NCBI RefSeq assembly: GCF_900114285.1
Contig: NZ_FOSN01000005.1
Span: forward strand, 165,887-229,886
Source: Methylocapsa palsarum
Lineage (GTDB): Bacteria > Pseudomonadota > Alphaproteobacteria > Rhizobiales > Beijerinckiaceae
DNA: 64,000 nucleotides
Reading direction: 5' to 3'
Below, piece after piece: positions 1-10,674 of the stretch; positions within the stretch are counted from its first letter, which is position 1; the number at the start of each line of letters is the position of its first letter. The notes under the pieces were generated by a model. The model searched no databases. It was given only the letters and a program-made list of their open reading frames with translations, and was not told where the DNA came from. The position numbers were made by a program, and so were the translations under genes.

Positions 1-1296
<1,296 letters not shown>

Positions 1297-1371
1297 GGAA
1301 ATCCCGTCTCGATGGCCCATTTTGCGGCTGGCGCCGCTGCGCGTCCTCAGTGAACGCGCGGGCCGGAAAAG

Positions 1372-1965
1372 TCACGCTTTCTCTTGTGGCTGCGCCTGAG
1401 GCTCGGCGCCTGCCGCCGGCGCGGCGGCCATCTCCGCCTCGAGCGCGCTGGCCAGCGCCTTCATCTCGGCCTCGATCCCGCCTGGCCCCGCCGCCGGCGC
1501 GACCGGCTGCGGATCTGGCGAGAGGGGCGCGGCTCCGGCGTCGCCGGGGGAAACCTCTCCTTCCGCGGCCGCAAGCGGCAAATGCGGCAGGTCCACCGAA
1601 TTCAACGGCGGTCCGTCGTCGTAAGGCGAAGGCAGAGTCGGGGCTTCAGCGCCGATCCCGGCGGACGGCGCTTTCGCCTCGCCCTCGATCGCCCCGCTGA
1701 TCTGGCTTTTGATGTCGCTCATCGGGTTGAACGCGACATCGACCTTGGCGCTTTCGGCGAGCTTCGCGACGTCGGCCTTTACCTCTTCGAGGTCGGCTTC
1801 CCGCATCGCGTCCATGAACTGGCCCTGGAATTCGGCCGCCATCCGTCGCATCTTTGCGACCATCCGCCCGATCTGGCGCAGAACGCCGGGCAATTCCTTG
1901 GGCCCGATGACGATCAGCGCGACGACGCCGATGATGATCAGTTTGCCGGCGTCGAAATCGAACAT
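1372..1965 (-). CDS. tatB: Sec-independent protein translocase TatB
   Basis: TatB is a single-span membrane protein that partners TatC in recognising twin-arginine substrates. The 197-residue product opens with MFDFDAGKLIIIGVVALIVIG (one N-terminal membrane helix), then the conserved PKELPGVLRQIGR amphipathic region, and ends in a long Ala/Pro/Glu-rich low-complexity tail. The extended C-terminus separates it from the short TatA encoded just upstream. It sits between tatA and tatC, with gaps of 87 and 75 bp, so the three are probably co-transcribed. Confidence 0.93.
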   Translation of the reverse strand: MFDFDAGKLIIIGVVALIVIGPKELPGVLRQIGRMVAKMRRMAAEFQGQFMDAMREADLEEVKADVAKLAESAKVDVAFNPMSDIKSQISGAIEGEAKAPSAGIGAEAPTLPSPYDDGPPLNSVDLPHLPLAAAEGEVSPGDAGAAPLSPDPQPVAPAAGPGGIEAEMKALASALEAEMAAAPAAGAEPQAQPQEKA

Positions 1966-2052
1966 CTGGAAGCGTCACTCGAAACGTCGGACGAACGGCG
2001 AACAAGAGCGCGAAAGAGAAACGCGCCTTCAGGGCATGTCAGAAGTCAGGGC

Positions 2053-2295
2053 TTAGCTGACCTTGCGGGTTTCGGAAACCTTGACCGGGTCCGACGCCTG
2101 ATGATCGAGGCTGCGGACCGAATCGACCGAACCGGGAGCCTCGGGCTTGGAATCGTCCTCCGCCATACCCTTCTTGAAGGATTTTATGCCCTTCGCGACA
2201 TCGCCCATAATGTCGGAAATCTTGCCCTTGCCGCCGAACAGGACGAGAAAGACAGCGCCGACGATGAGCCAGTGCCAGATCGAGAGACTGCCCAT
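2053..2295 (-). CDS. tatA: Sec-independent protein translocase TatA
   Basis: TatA oligomerises to form the translocation element of the Tat system. The 80-residue product has the family pattern: [20 protein letters not shown] membrane helix, the [21 protein letters not shown] amphipathic hinge and helix, then an acidic/polar tail with GMAEDD. An AAGGAGG ribosome-binding site lies seven bases before the ATG. It is the first gene of the minus-strand tat unit. The scpA/scpB genes that often precede it in this order are absent; instead the peroxidase-P450 fusion gene lies upstream. Confidence 0.95.
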   Translation of the reverse strand: MGSLSIWHWLIVGAVFLVLFGGKGKISDIMGDVAKGIKSFKKGMAEDDSKPEAPGSVDSVRSLDHQASDPVKVSETRKVS

Positions 2296-2509
2296 GCCGC
2301 CAACCTCCTTGAAGAAATCTTACAGGAATTGCGGGCCCGACGCCCGCGTAAGCGGTGAACCTATGCTTGCGCGGGGTCAAAAACAAGCAGGCCTCGGCGC
2401 CGCTGACGCGGAACCGGCTCACTATTTATCAGAGACTCGGCGCTTTCATCTATAATGGCGCGGAATGTTCACCGCTACCGACGGAAAAACGAACCTTCGC
2501 CTTCACATT

Positions 2510-2610
2510 CTCAATCCTGCTCAATCCTGCTCAATCCTGGGCGATCTCGTACTGGTCGACCGCCGCGGTCTTGCCTGGAACGGTCTTGCCTGGAACGGAC
2601 TTGCTTGGAA
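2510..2610. repeat. Two short tandem repeats at the 3' end of the peroxidase-P450 gene
   Basis: Positions 2510-2539 hold three copies of a 10-bp unit (ctcaatcctg); the stop codon of the minus-strand fusion gene lies inside it. Positions 2566-2610 hold three copies of a 15-bp unit (cggtcttgcctggaa, the third with two changes), which encode the repeated VPGKT residues near the protein's C-terminus. Confidence 0.9.
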
Positions 2611-5600
2611 CCGGCGACCCTTTGAACGGGCATTGTCCGTCAGGGCGCGCCTGCGGGGACACGGCGCCGCGGGCCGGCTTCGCGTTTCTCTCCGAACGGA
2701 ACCATTCAACGTCCAAAGCTCCGACGGGCGCCGCCACGCCGGCCCCGAACCTGAAATCATCCCACCGCGGCTGCGGATCCTTCAACCGCCACTGAAACCG
2801 CGTCAGGAGAGCGACGCAGAACAGCTTCGTGATCACGACGGCCAGATCCTTGCCGGGACAAGTCCTGTTGCCTGGCGAGGCCGAGGCGTCGTGGGAGCCT
2901 CGCGGCCAGATCAGATGCTCGGACGCCTTTTCGTCGTCGAACCGGTCAGGGTTGAATTCCTTCGGATTGTCAAAAACCGCCGGGTCCTGATGCGCGAACG
3001 GAATGACGCCCATGACGAGTTCGCCCTTGCCGACGGCGAATAGTCCCGAGTCCGATTCAATCGTTCGGTCGCGTGTCGCCCGGCCGAAAATCAGAAACAC
3101 GGGAGGATGAAGCCGCAGGATTTCGCGAAGGGTTTTGTCGAGCAGCGGCAGCGATCGCAGAACGCTCAGATCGTCGATCGTCCGCTGGCCGGGCCCAAGC
3201 CGATCGGCCATCTCCTCGCGCAATCGGGCGCATAATTCGGGGCGCAAGCTAAGCTCCCCGACGATCGACTTCAGGATATTCTGAGTCCCAAGGAAAGCGT
3301 TCATCCCAACGAGGAACATAAGCTGCCTCGCCACCGCCTCCTCATCCGTCAGCCCCTCCAATCGGGCGAGCTCCACAATCTCCCGGAACAAAGGAGCGGA
3401 TTTCACAAAAGCGAGAAGCTCGGGGTAGAGCGCTTTCGATTTCGCGTATTTCGACCACGGAATGTATCTCGTGACGGCGACAAACCGGTGCCCGAAAATA
3501 TGTTTGTAAATCAGCCGCACCTTTTTGGGGTCGGGACGGGCGCCAAATATCCACCGAAACAGGAAGACCGCGGAAAAGTCCTCCAGCTCGTCGCTCCAGC
3601 TGAACTGGCTCTTCGACAGCCATCTTTGCGAGAATTCCTCGATCGTTTCATGGAACTGCGCCGCGAGGGAGGATGAGCGCCTCTGCAACAATCTTATGTA
3701 GAATGATTTCGGCGCGTCGTGCGCGGCGCCAGACTCATACATGCCGGGCGGCAGGCCGCCCGTCAACGAAAGGAGCGGGAGTGAGAATCTGTATTTGTCG
3801 GAAGGAATGTCCTGCACCAGATCTTCCGATGCGAACAACGCCTTGATGGCGCGATGATCAAGAACGGCGATGGTTGGCTGAAACAGATTTATCCTGAACA
3901 CGTTGCTGGCGTATCTTTTCTGCCTGCGGCGGAAAAACCGCTCCCATCCGCTAAAGAACAAGAAGTCGCACGTGTCAACAAGCTTTCCCAGAACCGGCGG
4001 TCCATAACCTCCCGGCGCCTCCAGCGCGGCGGCGAACGTCGCCTTGCGATCTTTCATCGAAGAATTCCTCTGAACGATGGCGTCGAAGCTCGACGTCGTT
4101 TCGATACTCTCCAGGCCAACCCTGGAGAAAGATTTTTCGCCGTAGACGTTCCGCGAGAGGAGCGGATTGGTCAAGGCCTGCGAGAAGGCGTCCACGACCA
4201 CCATGAAGAGCATCAGGGAGCCGAGGATTGCGCGCTCTTCCTGCTTCTCAGCATAAAGACCCGGAATCAGTTCAACCTGATTGACATCGGTGTAAATCGC
4301 TTTGAGCTCGGCGGCCAAAGCCTGATCCCCGGTGAGCTCCTCGAACGTCGACGCCGGCCGCAAACCGAAATGCGCCCGATATTCGTTGTAGGGACGGATA
4401 CGCCATGCCCGCGATTTGGCGAGCGCCGCTTTGTCCGCCATGCTGTTGAGAAATGGCGTGGTGTTTCTGATCGTGAGCCGGCCGGCGCGCTGGGTCGCCG
4501 CGGCGTGAAGCACATTCTCTACGCCCAGGGCGATGAGCGGGCCATTGTCCAGAAGCAATTGTTCGATCGGACGTTCTTCGCCGTTCAAGCTGATCGAATC
4601 CGGCACGAACGGGTGCCACCGGTAAAGTAGATCGAATTCCGCGGTGATGCGGTTTGTCCGGTACCAATGTTGGGTTTCCGCAAAGCCAACCTCGGTAAAG
4701 ATCTGGAAATGTGCCGAAGACAAATGATTGATGTAATCTTCAATGATCACCTTCAGAAGAAGCGCGATATTGGCGTTGCGGGCTGTCTCGAAGAGCCTGT
4801 CGTCATCCCACTCCGGATACCGCCGGGAGATCTCGTCGCAGAGGCGATTGTGCTCACGCACGAATATCGTGTTGATGGCGCTGTAGAACAGCGTGGAATT
4901 GGCGTTTCCAAGTCCGGAAGCGAAAAAACACTCTCTTTGCTTGTCCGTCGCCGCTTGCCGTCCAGAAGATTCTGCGGGTGATTTGGACGCAGAAACATTC
5001 ACGAACCGGGTGAAGAAGCTGTTCTTGTCTTTAACGTAGGAAAGATCTTTGAATCGCTCCCTCACGCCGAGAGTTCCGGCCTCGTCCTTTTCAAACAGCA
5101 AAGGGGGGAATTCCTGGCCGTTCAAGCTTTCGGTCAACAGCTTGCCGCCTTCATGGCTGCGCAGAATCGAAGCGTCGGAAGGGCTAAGTCCATAAATCTG
5201 ACAAAGGTCGATTTCGTGATTAGACGTGTTCTTTCTGGCGTCGGTTGGATCCGTGCGAAGGAAGCTGTCAGTGAACCATTGCGCGAAAAAGCCGAAGAGG
5301 ATTGAGCTTCGCGGGCAAGGGATCATCGGACCTCGCCGCTTGAACAGAGCTGCGACCTTGTCTGGATCAGGCAAGGATAGAGGCTCGGCGGAGCTGGCCG
5401 CCGGGCTTGGGGACAGGTGGCGTCCCGTTACGCTTCTATCGACAAGCCCGACCCACGACACATAATCTGCAACATAAGGTTCGAGATCAGTTTCGGATCT
5501 TCGCTTTGGCCCCCAAAGCGAATAGGCGTATGGCCTGGCTGGCCCGCTGCTCGTCAGAAGATGGATGAAGACGCGGTTCGCCCATTTTCTCAGAAACGGA

Positions 5601-5668
5601 ACGCCGCTCACGAAACGCCACAACCACGGATACCGTGGAGCCAGATGAATCACGAAGGCTTTCAGCAT
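2531..5668 (-). CDS. Cyclooxygenase-like haem peroxidase fused to a CYP74-like cytochrome P450
   Basis: A 1045-residue two-domain protein, probably a fatty-acid oxygenase that makes a hydroperoxide in the first domain and rearranges it in the second. Residues ~95-540 align end to end with animal prostaglandin synthases: FFAQWFTDSFLRT, REHNRLCDEI, EFDLLYRWHPFVPDS, RPYNEYRAHFG. Tyr349 and His352 match the catalytic Tyr385 and proximal haem His388 of ovine COX-1; Ser496 may match Ser530. The distal His207 position is Asp134, although Gln203 is kept (Gln130). Residues ~555-995 are a P450: I-helix GMNAFLG (Asn790), ExxR (E849-R852, EILR) and haem loop PGNRTCPGKD (Cys937), all in the style of plant CYP74 allene oxide synthases/hydroperoxide lyases. 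The C-terminus carries a short VPGKT repeat. ATG at 5668 follows AGAGGG; a TTG at 5695 is the alternative. No signal peptide is obvious. The actual substrate is unknown. Confidence 0.85.
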   Translation of the reverse strand: MLKAFVIHLAPRYPWLWRFVSGVPFLRKWANRVFIHLLTSSGPARPYAYSLWGPKRRSETDLEPYVADYVSWVGLVDRSVTGRHLSPSPAASSAEPLSLPDPDKVAALFKRRGPMIPCPRSSILFGFFAQWFTDSFLRTDPTDARKNTSNHEIDLCQIYGLSPSDASILRSHEGGKLLTESLNGQEFPPLLFEKDEAGTLGVRERFKDLSYVKDKNSFFTRFVNVSASKSPAESSGRQAATDKQRECFFASGLGNANSTLFYSAINTIFVREHNRLCDEISRRYPEWDDDRLFETARNANIALLLKVIIEDYINHLSSAHFQIFTEVGFAETQHWYRTNRITAEFDLLYRWHPFVPDSISLNGEERPIEQLLLDNGPLIALGVENVLHAAATQRAGRLTIRNTTPFLNSMADKAALAKSRAWRIRPYNEYRAHFGLRPASTFEELTGDQALAAELKAIYTDVNQVELIPGLYAEKQEERAILGSLMLFMVVVDAFSQALTNPLLSRNVYGEKSFSRVGLESIETTSSFDAIVQRNSSMKDRKATFAAALEAPGGYGPPVLGKLVDTCDFLFFSGWERFFRRRQKRYASNVFRINLFQPTIAVLDHRAIKALFASEDLVQDIPSDKYRFSLPLLSLTGGLPPGMYESGAAHDAPKSFYIRLLQRRSSSLAAQFHETIEEFSQRWLSKSQFSWSDELEDFSAVFLFRWIFGARPDPKKVRLIYKHIFGHRFVAVTRYIPWSKYAKSKALYPELLAFVKSAPLFREIVELARLEGLTDEEAVARQLMFLVGMNAFLGTQNILKSIVGELSLRPELCARLREEMADRLGPGQRTIDDLSVLRSLPLLDKTLREILRLHPPVFLIFGRATRDRTIESDSGLFAVGKGELVMGVIPFAHQDPAVFDNPKEFNPDRFDDEKASEHLIWPRGSHDASASPGNRTCPGKDLAVVITKLFCVALLTRFQWRLKDPQPRWDDFRFGAGVAAPVGALDVEWFRSERNAKPARGAVSPQARPDGQCPFKGSPVPSKSVPGKTVPGKTAAVDQYEIAQD

Positions 5669-5923
5669 CCGCCGCCCTCTATGCTCAAGGGTCAAGGGCG
5701 CCGCCTTGGCCGTTCAAATGAACTTGCGTCACTTTCCATCGAGAGACGGCCAATATTTTCAAGCCGGCGCCGGAAATTCGCAAGCAATTTTCCCCTTGCG
5801 GGAAGTTTCCTCTCGCAGGAACTATCTTGCGGAAATTCCCACTTCATCGGATTTGCCCTGCAGATCAAGCTGCGGTAGCGGAGTCGTTTCGTCATCGCCT
5901 CGTTACAAATGCCGTCGTGGAAG

Positions 5924-6712
5924 CTACAGCATAACTGCCGCTGTAGCAGGAAATCTATCCGAATGCGGTCCGGCGTTTTCTTCATTACGCCGCGCCGTCG
6001 CGGCTCCGAGCGGCGCTCGCCTGAGTGCTGTGGCGGACCGGTATTCTTCCCAGGGAATCGTGGTTTCGAAGAAAACCCGGACAAGTTCGGCCTGACGATG
6101 AACGCCGGTTTTTTCAAGGATGTGGGCGAGATGCGTCCGCGCCGTCGACTGGGCGATATTCAATCGATGAGCGGAAATCTTCAATCCGTCTCCTGAGATC
6201 AACTGCGCAAGAACCTTCGCCTCGGCAGGCGTCAACGCGAACAAATCAGCGAAAGCTCGAATGCGTTCCGTGGTTCCGCGGCGGCAATCGACGATGAACA
6301 GGCCTGCGGCCGCCTCATCCTCATCATGACTGCGATGTTCCTCGTTCCGCCCAAGCGGCACCACATGAATGATCAGTGATGAGTATCCGCACTTATCATA
6401 CAGGACGATGGAGCCCTTTGGCGAACCTTCGCCGCGCGGACTGGAGGCCGGCGCCAAAAGCGCGCGCAATTTTCTGGCGGCGATTGCGTCCTCAAGGTTA
6501 AGGCAACCGTGTTTTTGGCGTAGGAGATTATTTTCGGCGAGCAAGGTCTCCGCCGCGTCGTTCGCGCATATGATTTGGCGATTCAATGTGATCAGAAGCA
6601 CAGCAAATCCTGCACATCCAATTACCTTCCCCAACTGGTCGACTTGGTGCATATGTGATCGGAGCGAGTCACCGATCGCAAAGACTGGCGTATGAGCCGA
6701 GATCATCTGCAT
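5924..6712 (-). CDS. LuxR-family transcriptional regulator
   Basis: A 262-residue regulator. The N-terminal ~110 residues look PAS-like (FAVLLITLNRQIICANDAAE, followed by a GxLxxxDA-type segment), and the C-terminal part (about residues 155-225) is a LuxR/GerE helix-turn-helix: FALTPAEAKVLAQLISG, then IAQSTARTHLAHILEKTG. I chose ATG 6712 because GAGGAGATAAAGGG precedes it; the frame is open back to 6823. The gene lies 255 bp upstream of the fusion oxygenase on the same strand and is divergent from the winged-helix gene at 6915, so it is the obvious candidate regulator of the oxygenase. The ligand is not known. Confidence 0.85.
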   Translation of the reverse strand: MQMISAHTPVFAIGDSLRSHMHQVDQLGKVIGCAGFAVLLITLNRQIICANDAAETLLAENNLLRQKHGCLNLEDAIAARKLRALLAPASSPRGEGSPKGSIVLYDKCGYSSLIIHVVPLGRNEEHRSHDEDEAAAGLFIVDCRRGTTERIRAFADLFALTPAEAKVLAQLISGDGLKISAHRLNIAQSTARTHLAHILEKTGVHRQAELVRVFFETTIPWEEYRSATALRRAPLGAATARRNEENAGPHSDRFPATAAVML

Positions 6713-6884
6713 CCCTTTATCTCCTCGCCGGACAAACTCTTGCGGACAAGTCGGGCGCAAGCGCACAAACACGGCGTGAACGGGGCTTTGCCGCCGAATT
6801 CGGCGACCCCTCGAAAAGCACATTGATCCTTCAAGTGCGCAGGGTCTTTAGGAACGCCTTAGGGGCGGGCTGATTTTTTCTTAA

Positions 6885-6903
6885 GTTTCGATTAAATCGA
6901 AAC
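6885..6903. promoter_or_regulatory. Perfect 19-bp palindrome, candidate operator
   Basis: GTTTCGATTAAATCGAAAC is a perfect palindrome (9-bp arms around a central A) ending 11 bp before the ATG of the winged-helix regulator and inside the 202-bp divergent region between it and the LuxR gene. Position and symmetry suggest a binding site for one of the two regulators; no binding data are implied. Confidence 0.5.
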
Positions 6904-6914
6904 AGAGGACGCAA

Positions 6915-9900
6915 ATGGAGAACGCAACTACGGCATTGTCCTTCGGAGAATTCCGTCTGGATCATGCGAACGCCCTATTGTGGCGAGGCGCCAATCGGAT
7001 TTCGCTGCCGCCCAAGCCTTTCGATGTTCTCTGCTGCCTCGTGCGCCGCCACGGCCAATTGGTCACCAAAGACGAATTGCTTGACGCGGTCTGGCCTAAT
7101 CTCCATGTGACGGAATAGAGCCTGAGCGTTTCGATCAACGCCTTGCGCATCGCCCTTGGCGACGACCCCAAGGCTCCGCGCTACATTGAAACGGTGACGC
7201 GACGCGGGTATCGTTTTATCGCTCCTGTCAGCGGCGAGCCGAAGGCGGAAGCCGACGAAAAGCCCGAACCTGAGCCTCAGCGTCAGCTGCGCCAGACTGT
7301 CGCGCCCGCGCGCTGGCATGTCGGACGCGCCGGTCCGCTCAAACGCCTCGACGAATATTTCGAACTCGCCGTGGCGGGCGACCGCCAGCTCGCATTCATC
7401 ACGGGCGAGGCCGGGATCGGAAAAACCACTTTTCTCGAAATGTTCGTGGAGCGGAAGGTTCAAGCCCGCCCCGTTCTCCTTTGGTGCCGGTGCGTCGAGC
7501 ACTTCGGCACGGACGAGGCCTTCCTGCCCCTGATCGAGGCGTTGCAGGATCACTGCCGTGGCGCCGGAGGTCCGGGCCTCGTCAAGACATTGCGCTTGAT
7601 CGCCCCGACGTGGCTCGCTCAATTGACCGGATTTCTCGAGCCAAATGACCGCGCCGACCTCCAGAACGAGATTTTCGGAGCCACCAGGGAGCGCATGCTT
7701 CGCGAGTTCTGCGAACTCGTGGAATTCTTGAGCCTCGAACGACCCTGGCTCATCATTATCGAGGACCTTCATTGGAGCGATTACGCGACCCTCGACGTCC
7801 TATCGCTGTTCGCGCAACGGCAGCAACGGTCGGCGGCCCTGGTCCTTGCGACCTATCGTCCTGTTGATGTCGTCGTCGGCGGCCACCCTGCCCTGACTGT
7901 TCACCAAGAACTCCAGATTCATGGGCGCTGCACGGAACTTGCGCTGGAAAAGCTGTCCTTGGCGGAAGTCAGACAATATCTCGGTCAGAGATTCGGCGAC
8001 GTCAATTTGGGAGAAACGGTCGCCGAACAAATTTACGCGCGGACCGGCGGACAGCCCTTATTCGTTGTTTCTCTCGTCGACTATTTCGTCGCCCAGGGGG
8101 AAATCCGTGAAGTCGATGGAAAATGGCGCCTCGCGCCCGACGGACTTGTCTCCCAGGACTGTATTCCGCACGATTTGCGGGCCATGATCGGGCGCCAGCT
8201 GGATCGACTGGACCCCGTCGAGCAGCGGGCGCTCGAGGCGGCCAGCGCAGCGGGAGCGGAATTTTCCGCCGCCCTCGTGGCGGGAGCGCTCGAGAGCGAC
8301 GCTCTGGACGTCGAGCAGGTTTTTGAACGTCTCGCGAGGAAAGGCCAGGTAATCGCCCAGGCCGGAGTGGCCGAATGGCCTGACGGCACGGTGGCCGGCC
8401 ATTATTCTTTCCTGCACGCGCTCTTTCAGGAGGTGCTCTCGCAGCGACTTGCGCCTGGACAAAAGGTCCGGCTGCATCGGCGTCTTGGCGAGCGATTGGA
8501 GATCGGGTACGGCGCAAGGACGGCGGAGGTCGCCTCTCTTCTTGCGATTCATTTCGAGGAAGGCCGCGATTTCTCCAAGGCGATACGCTACCTAGGCGAG
8601 GCCGCCGAAAGCTCCGCCAAGCGTTTCGGCAACCGCGAAGTCGTCGTTTACGTCACTCGCGCCCTCGACCTGGTCTCGCGCCTGTCGAGCGAGCCTCCCC
8701 TGGAGCTGCGGATGAAACTGCTGCAGCAACGCGGCTGGGCGCGGCGCTCGGCCGGCGACCTTCGCGGCGCGCTCCAGGATCTCACCGCCGTCGCGTCCTG
8801 CGCGGCGCAAGCCAATCAGCCGCTCGCCGAGGTCAAGGCGCTGATGGATCTCAGCCGATTTTGTGTTTGGGTCGACCGGCGCCGCTGCCTCGACCTCGCC
8901 GAACGCGCCGTTGTCCTCAGCCGGACATTGGGCGACCAGACGCTGACGATCCTCGCTGAAGCGAACTGGTCGAGCTTAAGACTTTATCTCAAGGGTTGGC
9001 GCGACGAAGACGCGGCTCGAAGTCGCGTCGCGGTGCAGATGATGGGTCAGTCGCAGGATCCGCGCACGGAGATGAGGCGGTGCGGCATCGTGAGCACCAT
9101 CGAATTGATCACCTCGAATTATCGGGAGTGTTTCGCCGCGGCGGACCGGTGTCAGCAATTGGCGCAGGACAGGGGCGACGTCTACTTCTACGTCATTTAC
9201 AATACGTTTTTGGCCCTTTCCCTGCTTCAGCTTGGAGAATGGCGGGAAATGAAACAGAGGCTCGCCGCCGCTCTGACCTTGACGGAAAGAAACGCCAACA
9301 AGCATGTCAGCGGCATGTGCCATCTGATGATCGCATGGCTGCATGCCGAAGCGCTCGACTTCGAAGGCGCGAGGAAGCGTTGCGAAGAAGCGCTTGATCT
9401 GGCGGTGGAGGAAAACCCGGTCAATTTTTTCCTTGGCCGAAATATTCTGGTAAAAATCCATCTCGGCTTGCGGGACTATCCGGCCGCTTTCGATCAATTG
9501 ACGGCCATCACGCGCAGAATCGAGACGGACGGCGTTCCAATGGAATCGGTGTTCCACCCGTTCTTTTTCCACAGTCTTTCCGAATATTGGCTCGGGGTGG
9601 GCGATACGCCACGCGCAAAGGTGCACGCGTTGCAGCTTTCCGAAACCGCCGCGCGACCGCCGGAGAACGCCTATCTGGCTTTGTCCCATCGGCTATTGGC
9701 GAGGATCGCGGTCGCCGAGGGAGATATGGAGCAGGCGAAGGGTCAGCTTGCAAAGGCGATCGCCATCGTCGAAGTGGGCGAGATGCCGATCGCGGCCTGG
9801 CGCGTCTGCGCAACCGCCGCGGAATTTTACGAAAGCGTCGGGGAAACCGACAAGGCCGTCGTCTTCCGACGCCGCTGTGACGCGATCATTCAGACATTGG

Positions 9901-9971
9901 CCGCGACGTTTGACGAGGCCGACCCCCTGCGTTCGTCGCTCGTTGAGAGATACGCCTCTCCGCTCCAATGA
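6915..9971 (+). pseudogene. Winged-helix / ATPase / TPR regulator interrupted by an in-frame TAG
   Basis: One reading frame of 1018 sense positions with a single TAG at codon 68 (7116-7118). Residues 1-105 form an OmpR/CadC-type winged helix (LSFGEFRLDHANALLWRG, LPPKPFDVLCCLVRR, then after the TAG SLSVSINALRIALGDD and YIETVTRRGYRF), so the stop falls inside the DNA-binding domain. Next comes an AAA/STAND-like ATPase with Walker A GEAGIGKT (about residue 164) and Walker B WLIIIEDLHW (about 279), then a long TPR-like helical region. Family members sense a signal through the TPR part and activate transcription. A TTG at 7143 could start a 942-residue product without most of the DNA-binding domain, but I see no good ribosome-binding site. 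Either a recent pseudogene, a read-through case or a base error. Confidence 0.8.
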
Positions 9972-10674
9972 GCAGGCGATCCTTTTTGCTCGAAACCAAG
10001 CGCACGGACTTGAACGCACGGGCCTGAGCGGATGGACGTGAAACGCTTGGACGTGAAACGCATGGACCTTGGCGCGCCGGGGGCGATCCCCGAGGGAGCG
10101 CCCTCGTTCTTAAGAAAAACATAAGAAAAAGAGAAGCAAAGCTTAAGAGTTCTCCGCCTGCCTTGCCCCTATAATATCACTGTCGATGCATTGACACGGT
10201 CGCCCCTTTTGTTCGTGGCGTTGTCAAGTCTTGGGGGAAGGGCAATGCTCCCTCAAAAGCGGCGAGTCGATACACCGTCCGGCGAGCGGGAAGCCGGTAA
10301 CGCTTCCCGCTTGCATGGACCGGCCTGATCGATAGCCCGTCTCAGGGCCAAAAAGCCGGTCCTGCATCGCGCGCGCGGCATCGCCGGTTTCACCAGTGAT
10401 TCGTCCCGCGTTTAGCTTCGTCAAATTTTCAGCTTCATCAAATTGTCTTACCGAGGCGCGAAGGTTCCCCTTCGCTTGGCAAGACTCGCCGGGCAAGAGC
10501 GAACCGGGCTGGCCTCTCCCTGCTTTGCCCCATCGGCCGACGCGAACGAAGCCGGCCGCGCCCGCAGCACTGGCGAGGGAACTTACGCTCAGGTCGAGGA
10601 TTGCCTCTTGCGGTTAAATAAATTTAGATCGGCCGGCGCCTTGCATCGATCCTGCGAGCGCAACAGGACGGGAA
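9972..10674. other. 703-bp intergenic region
   Basis: No gene supported. It holds a 15-bp tandem duplication (tggacgtgaaacgct, 10033-10062), an AT-rich patch with two CTTAAG sites (10108-10150), and a perfect 10-bp inverted repeat with a 7-nt loop (AGCGGGAAGC ... GCTTCCCGCT, 10285-10311) without a T-tract. The promoter of creA is presumably in the last ~100 bp. Confidence 0.6.

Noticed and set aside
7116..7118. TAG read as pyrrolysine
   Set aside because: No pyl genes are visible, only one gene is affected, and pyrrolysine is not expected inside a winged-helix domain.
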